Below, piece after piece: positions 21,578-32,291 of a stretch of DNA of 64,000 nucleotides. Every line of letters begins with the position of its first letter. The stretch's first letter is position 1. The notes below the pieces were generated by a model that was not told where the DNA came from, did not search any database, and saw only the letters and a list, made by a program, of their open reading frames with translations. Position numbers and translations under genes: made by a program. The DNA lies in contig CALNHX010002820.1 of NCBI GenBank assembly GCA_940337035.1, positions 102,934 to 166,933 on the forward strand, read 5' to 3'. The stretch is from Agriotes lineatus (taxonomy: Eukaryota > Arthropoda > Insecta > Coleoptera > Elateridae).

Positions 21578-23049
21578 CGCAGCCAATAAATGATCAATCG
21601 CCAGGAGAAATTATAGAAGTTAACAACCAAAATTCAACGTTACCATGTATTTACATTCCACAACTCAAATCGAACTTTTTAATCGACACCGGAGCATCTA
21701 AAACTCTTATTAAACCAGAAGTAGCATATAAATATTTCCCGGAGTTAATAGTAGAGGAACCGTTCCAAATTCAGACAGCACACCAAATTTCATCTCATCT
21801 AGAAACTGCAACTATTCAATTACCATCAATATTTAAAGTGTCATTAACTCATAAATTTCATCTATTTAATTTCGACAATAAATACGACGGACTCATTGGA
21901 ATAGATTTGCTAAGGAAACTAAAAGCAAAAATAAATTTCGGAAAAAGCCTTTTGGAAACACCACAGACCCACATCCGATTATATTCAATAGAAACAATCA
22001 ATCAAGATTTGAATAATAAAATTACGATACCAGCAAGATCAGAATTTTTAGTAAACATACCCGTAAATAGGAACATTCATGAGGGAGTAATTGAAAATAC
22101 AAAATTAAATAAATATTTGGAAATTCCGACTTCAAATAATTTTCCAACTACATCAGTGATCAACACCAGTGATCAAGAAACAACACCCACCATAACGAAC
22201 CCTATACCTGTTGAAATCGTGGAAGAAAATAATGACGCCTTATCACGCATCAAATTGAATCCTATTGACACACAATCAATGATCGTTAATTTCGATACCA
22301 CCATGGAAGACTTATTAAATGAAGTAATAAACGAGACCTCCATTGAACATGTTAACGAAACACCCTCGAGTTCAAACCAAGAAATTCAAGCTGTACCAGA
22401 AATATCAGAAGACAATCAATCAATAAATACGACGCATACGCAATTGGAATCAACATCTACCATACCTATTTGTGAAGACGCCTTAGACACGAAACGCAAT
22501 CAAATAATCTTTACCACCATTCATGGCAGATCACATAAAGCAAAAAGGGAACATAAAGGGAAACACGAAGTAATAACCGCCTACATAGGAGAAGAAAATA
22601 TTAGGACCAATATATTTCAATTCCTTAAAGAATATTGTATACCTAACAAAGTTTATTATTGCCTATTTCCTAACGAAGAATTTTATCAAATAACTTGTGA
22701 AATTATAACAACTCATTTCAAAAATCAAGAACCGCACTTTTACAAGTGCGTAAACAGAGTTATACATGTGACCAACAAGGAAGATCAAAGGGAAATTATA
22801 AATAATTATCACGAAGGGAAAACAAATCACCGAGGTATTCAAGCTACCTGTAACGCACTTAAACGTCAATACTATTGGGAAAATATGGAAGACACAGTTA
22901 CCCGCTATATTAATAACTGTTTAATTTGTAAAAAAGCCAAATACGAAAGGCAACCACATAAAGAACCATTAAACATTACAAGCACGCCAAGCCGCCCATT
23001 CGAACATTTACATATAGATACGTTTCAAATTGAGCAAAACGCATTTTAA
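21523..23049 (+). pseudogene. pol: pol, first part: protease and integrase N-terminus, with RT/RNase H missing
   Basis: The frame opens after a stop at 21520-21522, -1 relative to gag. The aspartic protease motif DTGAS is at 21685-21699, followed by the GLIGIDLL flap-side signature near 21893. About 180 codons later the sequence passes straight to DALSRIKLN (22234), the tail that normally follows RNase H. No reverse-transcriptase block (such as YxDD) nor any RNase H block is present between, so roughly the central half of pol was removed without disturbing the frame. The integrase zinc-binding His-His-Cys-Cys finger lies at 22810-22929 and the first catalytic Asp at 23017-23019. A TAA at 23047-23049 ends the frame inside the catalytic core. 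Confidence 0.85.
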
Positions 23050-23837
23050 ACAATAATTGATGCATTTTCGAGATTCTGCCAAGCATACTATTTAACATCT
23101 AAAAATAGCATAGAAATAGCTGAAAATCTAATCACCTTCATATCTCAATATGGAGCACCTACTAAAATAACCATGGACGGAGGAACAGAACTTGCAAACG
23201 AATCAATTAAAAATCTTTTAAATCTAAAATTAAAATTCATATAACGACCCCTTTAAATCATAAATCCAACGGTATGATCGAAAGAGTGCATTCTACTTTA
23301 ATAGAAAACTACAGAATTATAAAAATTCAACATCCAAAGGAGCTACCGAAACAAGTAATTAAATATGCATTAATAGGATACAATAATACTATCCATTCCC
23401 AAACTAAATTTACACCCTTAGAAATAATATACGGACATACAGCCGTCAGAGACCCATTCGATATACACCTTACCGAAAAATATTACGAGGATTATCTTAA
23501 CGACCATCAGAAAAAGATAACAACATTTTACTGCGTTTTACAACAAAGAATGCAACGTGAAAAGGAAAAGCTAATAACAAAAAGAAACAATAAAAACAAC
23601 TCTAAGAAAATTACATTTAACATCAATGACAAAGTGCTTATTAAAACCAACGCCAGGAATAAAACTAAAATTCAATACGATGGACCATATACTATAAGTT
23701 CAATCAACGATAAAGGAATAGCTACTTTATTAGACAAAAATAATAAAAAGAAATCCAGGCATTTAGACGAACTAAGTAAACCCATTGTTACAGAACCACC
23801 TGTATTACCGTCATCTCTACCCTCGACAAGCCAGTAA
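23050..23837 (+). pseudogene. pol: pol, second part: integrase core and C-terminus, frame-shifted
   Basis: After the TAA at 23047 the same frame continues the integrase core, including the second catalytic Asp at 23176-23178, to another stop at 23242-23244. The continuation, with the catalytic Glu at 23280-23282, is in a different frame that runs from before 23274 to 23837. So at least one indel lies just before 23245. The downstream frame includes the C-terminal basic DNA-binding part (KKITFNINDKVLIKTNAR and the YDGPYTI motif). Integrase is therefore not translatable as one protein here. Confidence 0.82.
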
Positions 23838-23962
23838 TTACGAAAATTGAAAATAATCCCGGTTTATTCCCACATAAACTCGGAAAAGCAAGAAATCAAG
23901 TAGACGGATGGACACTAATAAAAAATATCGACTATACTTCAATAATAGAAGAATACAAATGG

Positions 23963-25486
23963 TTGGAGTTAAACATTCAACGAATGAAAAATGCATTTAT
24001 AAATTTACCTCACGGACATACATACGATAAAGAACTTCAAAATTACCAAACCCTGCTAAATATAACCTCATCTGAAATTAAACGAAAATTAAATCAACTA
24101 TTTCTTACAAGAAATAAACGAGGCTTAATCGACGGCCTAGGAACAGTTTTCAAATTCCTAACTGGAAACTTAGATTCGACTGATGGAGAAAAATTCGAAA
24201 AAGCAATTGAAGAACTACGAAAAGGACAGGAATCCCAGGACAAAATTCTAACTGAACAAATATCAATAACGGAACAAATACTCGATAAAGTAAACAAAAC
24301 TATTAGTACACTGAGAGTTGACCAATACACATTATTATCAAGAATAAAACAATTAGAAGCTCAAATCGAAGAAAACACAATTCACCGAGCGAAGATGTAT
24401 TCGATAATCAATATGCATACTATATTTTTGCAAATATCAGGAATGATGAACGTAATATTATACCTACTTAATAATTTGGAAGAAGCAATCACTTTTACCA
24501 AACTCGAGATCATGCACCCATCAATAATTGATCCTGAGGACTTAGAAGCCAATTTAATATTTATCCAGAATAAAATACAAGGACAACAATTGCCATTTAA
24601 AATCAACCGAGAAAATTTACCTTTATACGAAGACATTATTGCAGTCAAAGCATATCAAATAAAATCCAGAATCGTATTAATTTTGGAAATACCTCTAATA
24701 AATCCGGATATCTACGATTACTATCATCTTTACCCATTACCTGTGAAAACCGATCAACATTTCCAAATAATTATACCACAGAAAATGTATTTGCTTTACA
24801 ACGAAAATAATTATATTTCCACGGACGAATCCTGCAAAAAACTACGCAACGGCGAACACCTATGTAAAATCCAAGAAAAAATCAATTCAGAAGAACCACT
24901 TTGCGAAGCTCAACTCATTTCATTTATAAAAAATAATGTATGTAAAACCGAAATATTTACATTAGAGCATTTTAAAACACAGAAAATCGCCCAAGATTCA
25001 TGGTTACTGATTGCCGATAGAGAATTAATATCCACAATCACTTGTGAAAATAGTAAGCAGAAGATGCCGCTAAATGGAAATTACATTATACAAATACCGC
25101 CAAAATGTGAACTAAAAATAGAAAACAAAGTACTGAAGACAAATTATTACTCAAATTCCGTAAACGAAATAATTCAGTTGCCGATGATCAACTCCACGTC
25201 TACCGAAGAACAACAAATAAATAATAAACTCCCATCGATACATCTGGAGAATATCGATCTAGACGACATATTCACTTTAAAAAGTAAGCTAAAAGACTTG
25301 CATACAAAAGTGTATAAACCGAATTTTGACGGACATTTATATATTAGTAATAGTGTATTTTTTATGTTAATCTTAGTTATAGCCGCAATTTTGTTCACTT
25401 TATACAAATATAATAAACTGCCTGCTTTATGTAATAAAAATAGCATAGATAAATTAGGGCCAAAACCAGTCGAAATTATTCCTTAG
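23963..25486 (+). CDS. env: Env: F-like membrane fusion glycoprotein of the errantivirus-type element
   Basis: An uninterrupted 507-codon frame; the open frame actually extends up to 23780. It has a furin-type site RNKR (residues 50-53) followed by a Gly/hydrophobic fusion-peptide-like segment, a heptad-like region at about residues 80-140, several Cys in the ectodomain, and one membrane segment near residues 464-481 followed by a short cytoplasmic tail. This is the layout of gypsy-group Env proteins related to baculovirus F proteins. No in-frame ATG or signal peptide lies upstream of the conserved part: the first in-frame ATG is at 23981. As in gypsy, env is probably made from a spliced mRNA; a pyrimidine-rich tract ending in AG at 23829-23830 is a candidate acceptor. 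The coordinates used are a minimum. Confidence 0.82.
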   Translation: MELNIQRMKNAFINLPHGHTYDKELQNYQTLLNITSSEIKRKLNQLFLTRNKRGLIDGLGTVFKFLTGNLDSTDGEKFEKAIEELRKGQESQDKILTEQISITEQILDKVNKTISTLRVDQYTLLSRIKQLEAQIEENTIHRAKMYSIINMHTIFLQISGMMNVILYLLNNLEEAITFTKLEIMHPSIIDPEDLEANLIFIQNKIQGQQLPFKINRENLPLYEDIIAVKAYQIKSRIVLILEIPLINPDIYDYYHLYPLPVKTDQHFQIIIPQKMYLLYNENNYISTDESCKKLRNGEHLCKIQEKINSEEPLCEAQLISFIKNNVCKTEIFTLEHFKTQKIAQDSWLLIADRELISTITCENSKQKMPLNGNYIIQIPPKCELKIENKVLKTNYYSNSVNEIIQLPMINSTSTEEQQINNKLPSIHLENIDLDDIFTLKSKLKDLHTKVYKPNFDGHLYISNSVFFMLILVIAAILFTLYKYNKLPALCNKNSIDKLGPKPVEIIP

Positions 25487-25527
25487 AAATTATAATAAAA
25501 ATGTAATTTTACCATAATTTCTGCTCT

Positions 25528-25539
25528 AATGAAGGGAGG
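25528..25539 (+). other. Polypurine tract
   Basis: GAAGGGAGG directly before the 3' LTR is the expected plus-strand primer site. Confidence 0.8.
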
Positions 25540-25772
25540 GATTATGTTAGGTGATACCTTGGGTAAGTGCTTACGAAGTAGTTCCCAGCCCCAGCTTCAA
25601 GCTTCTTAGAATCTTTAGTGATAAGAAATGTTATATAAGCATGTGCACACAGTTCTTATGCCAGTTCTTATGTCAGTTAGCATCTAGTAGACACATTGTA
25701 AACTGCATTTTGTAACTCCGTAACTTGAATAAATTAATTTTTTTGATTTAACAAGTTTCGTAAATTATAATT
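25540..25772 (+). repeat. 3' LTR, 233 bp
   Basis: It matches the 5' LTR except for two substitutions and loss of 11 bases after GCACAC. The missing bases include the TC of the TCAGT initiator that follows the TATA box in the 5' LTR. Confidence 0.92.
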
Positions 25773-25776
25773 AGCG

Positions 25777-26443
25777 CCTATTACCATACATTATACAGCT
25801 GTACTCTGTGACTAAAATTAAGTTTTACTCACTAGTGAGTTTTCATTATTTATACTAGCACAACAAAAAACTGGTTACTAGATAATACTGTCAGTTATGC
25901 AGTGCGTGTTTATCTTAACTATCTATTGTCCGTTTTGCGACATATTCTGACGGTGCAAACTATTAGGCACAAGAATAGCTTCTGTAAGATAAAACTTCGT
26001 ATATCAAACGTGAGCGAAATGCCATTATAAGCTCGTGAGAAATTGCATTGCGAGTGTAGGAAACGTGTAAGGAAACTATAAGATTGTCGCAAACTTACGA
26101 CCTAACCTCAAATTTATACAACTTCTCGTAGATGCTAGTAGAAAGAGGTTAGTTCGCCCCTCCACTTTTTATTTGATTCGCGGATTCGCGGTTTAATTCG
26201 CGGATTTATTCGCGGATTTCGCGGTTTAATTTTAATTGACCTAATTAAATTCGCGGTTTGATCTAATTATTTTCGCGGTTTGATCTAATTAATTTTCACA
26301 TGTGCTACTGATTAAATTACGCATTAGCTTCCAATTAAATTAAACGCGGCCATTTTTAATTTGCTTCTGGAATTACGCGGCGACCATTTTATTTTCGCGC
26401 GAATATTTGAATTTGAAATTTTTCAGATTCTTTCTAAGTCTAA
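25777..26443. other. Junction between retroelement and satellite
   Basis: AT-rich DNA without genes. 26168-26300 holds a small interspersed repeat of ATTCGCGG phrases, with two longer copies of TTCGCGGTTTGATCTAATTA. The satellite begins directly after TTTCTAAGTCTA at 26432-26443. Confidence 0.6.
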
Positions 26444-29400
26444 GATGTCCCATATGTCCCTAACGTCCCAGACGTCCTAGATTTCCCATATGTCCCTAAC
26501 GTCCCAGACGTCCTAGATGTCCCATATGTCCTTAACGTCCCAGACGTCCCAGACGTCCTTGATGACCCATACGTCCCAGACGTCCTAGATGTCCCATATG
26601 TCCCTAACGTCCCAGACGCCCTAAAAGTCCCATATTTCCCTAACGTCCCAGACGTCCTAGATGTCCCATATGTCCCTAACGTCCCAGACGTCCCAGACGT
26701 TCTAGATGCCCCATATGTCCATAACGTCCAAGACGTCCTAGATGTCCCATATGTCCCTAACGTCCCAGACGTCACGGACGTCCAAAATATCCTATACGTC
26801 CCAGACGTCCTAGATGTCCCACATGTTAATAACATCATAGACGTACCAGACGTCCCAGATATCCCAGACTTCGCAAACGTTCCAGACGTTTCAGATGTCC
26901 TAGATGTCCCATATGTCCTTAACGTCCCAGACGTTCTAGGCGTCCCAGATGTCCCATACGTCCCAGACGTCCTAGATGTCCCTTATGTCCCTAACGTCCC
27001 AGACGTCCTAGATGTCCCATATGTCCCTAACGTGCCAGACGTCTTAGACGCCCCATATGTCTCTTACGTCCCAGACGTTCAAGATGTCCCATATGTTCCT
27101 AACGTCCCAGACGTCTCAGACGTCCTATATGTCCCATATGTCCCATATGTCCCTAACGTCTCAGACGTCCTAGATATCCCATATGTCCTTAACGTCCCAG
27201 ACGTCCCAGACGTCCTAGATGTCCCATATGTCCCTAACGTCCCAGACGTCCTAAAAGTCCCATATGTCCCTAACGTCCCAGACGTCCTAGATGTCCCATA
27301 TGTCCCTAACGTCCCAGACGTCTCAGACGCTCTATATGTCCCATATGTCCCTAACGTCTCAGACGTCTTAGATGTCCTATACGTCCCTAAGGTCCCATAT
27401 GTCCCTAACGTTCCTGACGACCCAGATGTCCCATATGTCCCTAACGTCCCAGACGTCCCATATGTCCCATATGTCTCATATGTCCCTAACGTCTCAGACG
27501 TCCTAGATGTCCCATATGTCCCTAATGTCCCAGACGTCCCAGACGTCCTAGATGTCCCATATGTCCCTAACGTCCCAGACGTCCTAGATGTCCCATATGT
27601 CCCTAACGTCCCAGACGTCCTAGATGTCCCATTTGTCCCTAACGTCCCAGACGTCCCAGATGTCCTTGATGACCCATACGTCTCAGACGTCCTAGATGTT
27701 CCATATGTCCCTAACGTCCCAGACGTCCTAGATGTCCCATATCTCCCTAACGTCCCAGACGTCCCAGAAGTCCTTGATGCCCCATACGTCCCAGACGTCC
27801 TAGATGTCCCATATGTCCCTAACGTCTCTGACGTCCCAGATGTCCCATATGTCCCTAACGTCTCAGACGTCCTAGATGTCCCATATGTCCCTAACGTCCC
27901 AGACGTCCCAGACGTCCTAGATGTCCCATATGTCCCTAACGTACCAGACGTCCTAGATGTCCCATATGTCCCTAACGTCCTAGACGTCCTAGATGTCCCA
28001 TATGTTCCTAACGTCCCAGACGTCCCAGATGTCCTTGATGGCCCATACGTCCCAGACGTCCTAGATGTCCCATATGTCCCTAACGTCCCAGACGTCCTAG
28101 ATGTCCCATATGTGCCTAACGTCCCAGACGTCCTAGATGTCCCATATGTCCCTAACGTCCCAGACGTCCCAGACGTCCTAGATGCCCCATATGTCCCTAA
28201 CGTCCCAGACGTCCTAGATGTCCCATATGTCCCTAACGTCGCAGACGTCCTAGACGTACCATATGTCCCTAACGTCCCAGACGTCCCAGACGTCCTTAAT
28301 GACCCATACGTCCCAGACGTCCTAGATGTCCCATATGTCCCTAACTTCCCAGACGTCCTAAAAGTCCCATATGTCCCTAACGTCCCAGACGTCCTAAAAA
28401 TCCCATATGTCCCTAACGTCCCAGACGTCCTAGATGTCCCATATGTCCCTAACGTCCCTGACGTCCAAGACGTCCTAGATGTCCCATATGTCCCTAACGT
28501 CCCAGACGTCCTAAATATCCTATATGTCCCTAACGTCTCAGACGTCCTAGATGTCCCATATTTCCCTTACGTCCCAGACGCCCCAGACGTCCTAGATGTC
28601 CCATATGTTTCTAACGTCCAAGACGTTTTACATGTTCCATATGTCTCTAACGTCCCAGACGTCCCAGATGTCCCATACGTCCCAGACGTCCTAGATGTCC
28701 CATATGTCCCTAACGTCCCAGACGTCCTAGATGTCCCATATGTTCCTAACGTCCCAGACGTCCCAGATGTCCTTGATGACCCATACGTCTCAGACGTCCT
28801 AGATGTTCCATATGTCCCTAACGTCCCAAACGTCTTAGATATCCCATATGTCCCTAACGTCCCAGACGTCCTTGATGCCCCATACGTCCCAGACGTCCTA
28901 GATGTCCCATATGTCCCTAACGTCCATGACGTCCCAGATGTCCCATATGTCCCTAACATCCCAGACGTCCCATATGTCCCATATGTCCCTAACGTCTCAG
29001 ACGTCCTAGATGTCCCATATGTCCCTAACGTCCCAGACGTCCCAGACGTCCTAGATGTCCCATATGTCCCTAACGTCCCAGACGTCCTAGATGTCCCATA
29101 TGTTCCTAACGTCCCAGACGTTCCAGATGTCCTTGATGGCCCATACGTCTCAGACGTCCTAGATGTCCCATATGTCCCTAACGTACCAGACGTCCTACAT
29201 GTCCCATATGTTCCTAACGTCCCAGACGTCCCAGATGTCCTTGATGGCCCATACGTCTCAGACGTCCTAGATGTCCCATATGTCCCTAACGTCCCAGACG
29301 TCCTAGATGTCTCATATGTTCCTAACGTCCCAGATGTCCATGATGACCCATGCGTCCCAGACGTCCTAAAAGTCCCATATGTCCCTAACGTCCCAGACGT

Positions 29401-29634
29401 CCTAGATGTCCGATATGTCCCTAACGTCCCAGACGTCCCAGACGTCCTAGATGCCCCATATGTCCCTAACGTCCCAGACGTCCTAGATGTCCCATATGTC
29501 CCTAACGTCCCAGACGCCCCAGACGTCCTTGATGACCCATACGTCCCAGACGTCCTAGATGTCCCATATGTCCCTAACGTCCCAGACGTCCTAAAAGTCC
29601 CATATGTCCCTAACGTCCCAGACGTCCTAAAAAT

Positions 29635-30644
29635 CCATATGTCCCCTAACGTCCCAGACGTCCCAGACGTCCTAGATGCCCCATATGTCCATAACGTCCA
29701 AGACGTCCTAGATTTCCCATATGTCCCTGACGTCCTAGATGTCCCATATGTCCCTAACGTCCCTGACGTCCCAGACGTCCTAGATGTCCCATATGTCCCT
29801 AACGTCCCAGACGTCGTAAATATCCTATATGTCCTTAACGTCTCAGACGTCCTAGATGTCCCATATTTCCCTTACGTCCTAGACGCCCCAGACGTCCTAG
29901 ATGTCCCATATGTTTCTAACGTCCAAGACGTTTTACATGTTTAATATGTCCCTAACGTCCCAGACGTCCCAGATGTCCATACGTCCCAGACGTCCTAGAT
30001 GTCCCATATGTCCCTAACGTCCCAGACGTCCTAGATGTCCCATATGTCTTTAACGTCCCAGACGTCCTAGATGTTCCATATGTTCATAACGTCCCAGACG
30101 TCCCAGATGTCCTTGATGACCCATACGTCTCAGACGTCCTAGATGTCCCATATGTCCCTAACGTCCCAGACGTCCTAGATGTCCCATATGTTCCTAACGT
30201 GTCAGACGTCCCAGATGTCCTTGATGGCCCATACGTCTCAGACGTCCTAGATGTCCCATATGTCCCTAACGTCCCAGACGTCCTAGATGTCCCATATGTT
30301 CCTAACGTCCCAGACGTCCCAGATGTCCTTGATGGCCCATACGTCTCAGACGTCCTAGATGTCCCATATGTCCTAATGTCCCAGACGTCCCAGACGTCCT
30401 AGATGTCCCATATGTCCCTAACGTCCCAGACGTCCTAGATGTCCCATATGTCCCTACGTCCCAGACGTCCTAGATGTCCCATTTGTCCCTAACGTCCCAG
30501 ACGTCCCAGATGTCCTTGATGACCCATACGTCTCAGACGTCCTAGATGTTCCATATGTCCCTAACGTCCCCAGACGTCCTAGATGTCCCATATGTCCCTA
30601 ACGTCCCAGACGTCCCAGAAGTCCTTGATGCCCCATACGTCCCC
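29635..30644 (+). other. Cluster of seven homopolymer-length changes
   Basis: Relative to neighbouring units: one C lost at 29635-29636, one gained at 29643-29646, one C lost at 29976-29978, one C lost at 30372-30373, one A lost at 30456, one C gained at 30568-30571 and one gained at 30641-30644. The net is -1, which accounts for the anchor spacing of 8387, one less than 932 x 9. Confidence 0.85.
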
Positions 30645-31966
30645 AGACGTCCTAGATGTCCCATATGTCCCTAACGTCCCAGACGTCCCAGAAGTCCTTG
30701 ATGCCCCATACGTCCCAGACGTCCTAGATGTCCCATATGTCCCTAACGTCTCTGACGTCCCAGATGTCCCATATGTCCCTAACGTCTCAGACGTCCTAGA
30801 TGTCCCATATGTCCCTAACGTCCCAGACGTCCCAGACGTCCTAGATGTCCCATATGTCCCTAACGTACCAGACGTCCTAGATGTCCCATATGTCCCTAAC
30901 GTACCAGACGTCCTAGATGTCCCATATGTCCCTAACGTCCAAGACGTTATAGATTTCCCATATGTCCCTGACGTCCTAGATGTCCCATATGTCCCTAACG
31001 TCCCTGACGTCCCAGACGTCCTAGATGTCCCATATGTCCCTAACGTCCCAGACGTCCTAAATATCCTATATGTCCTTAACGTCTCAGACGTCCTAGATGT
31101 CCCATATTTCCCTTACGTCCCAGACGCCCCAGACGTCCTAGATGTCCCATATGTTTCTAACGTCCAAGACGTTTTACATGTTCAATATGTCCCTAACGTC
31201 CCAGACGTCCCAGATGTCCCATACGTCCCAGACGTCCTAGATGTCCCATATGTCCCTAACGTCCCAGACGTCCTAGATGTCCCATATGTCTTTAACGTCC
31301 TAGACGTCCTAGATGTCCCATATGTTCCTAACGTCCCAGACGTCCCAGATGTCCTTGATGACCCATACGTCTCAGACGTCCTAGATGTCCCATATGTCCC
31401 TAACGTCCCAGACGTCCTAGATGTCCCATATGTTCCTAACGTCCCAGACGTCCCAGATGTCCTTGATGGCCCATACGTCTCAGACGTCCTAGATGTCCCA
31501 TATGTCCCTAACGTCCCAGACGTCCTAGATGTCCCATATGTCCTTAACGTCCCAGATGTCCCAGATGTCCTTGATGACCCATACGTCCCAGACGTCCTAG
31601 ATGTCCCATATGTCCCTAACGTCCCAGACGTCCTAGATGTCCCATATGTCCCTAACGTCCCAGACGTCCTAGATGTCCAATATGTCCCTAACGTCCCAGA
31701 CGTTCTAGATGTCCCATGTGTCCCTAACGTCCCAGACGTCCCAGATGTCCTTGATGACCCATACGTCTCAAACGTCCTAGATGTCCCATATGTCCCTAAC
31801 GTCCCAGACGTCCTAGATGTCCCATATGTTCCTAACGTCCCAGACGTCCTAGATGTCCAATATGTCCCTAACGTCCCAGACGTTCTAGATGTCCCATGTG
31901 TCCCTAACGTCCCTGACGTCTCAGATGTCCCATATGTCCCTAACATCCCAGACGTCCCATATGTCC

Positions 31967-32291
31967 CATATGTCCCATATGTCCCATATGTACCTAACGT
32001 CTCAGACGTCCTAGATGTCCCATATGTCCCTAACATCCCAGACGTCCCATATGTCCCATATGTCCCATATGTCCCATATGTACCTAACGTCTCAAACGTC
32101 CTAGATGTCCCATATGTTCCTAACGTCCCAGACGTCCCAGAAGTCCTTGATGCCCCATACGTCCCAGACGTCCTAGATGTCCCATATGTCCCTAACGTCC
32201 CTGACGTCTCAGATGTCCCATATGTCCCTAACATCCCAGACGTCCCATATGTCCCATATGTCCCATATGTCCCATATGTACCTAACGTCTC
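31967..32291 (+). repeat. Local expansions of one 9-mer (GTCCCATAT x4)
   Basis: Four consecutive GTCCCATAT units followed by GTACCTAAC occur three times here (about 31967, 32047 and 32247). Single instances recur once per higher-order block near 36238, 40387, 44734, 50225, 54390, 58468 and 62727. This shows the 9-mer can expand by itself. Confidence 0.8.

Larger units (their letters stand above)
19355..25772 (+). mobile_element. Envelope-bearing Ty3/gypsy (errantivirus-type) LTR retroelement, RT/RNase H deleted
   Basis: AGCG is duplicated at 19351-19354 and 25773-25776, and two LTRs flank gag, a damaged pol and env in the order of 17.6/297/gypsy-type insect elements. The tRNA-Ser primer site at 19598 supports that group. 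Protease and integrase parts remain but polymerase and RNase H are absent, and integrase has a stop and a frame change. gag and env are open throughout. The LTRs differ by two substitutions and one 11-base gap, so the insertion is recent. It cannot copy itself; mobilisation by an intact relative is the likely origin (inference). Confidence 0.93.
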
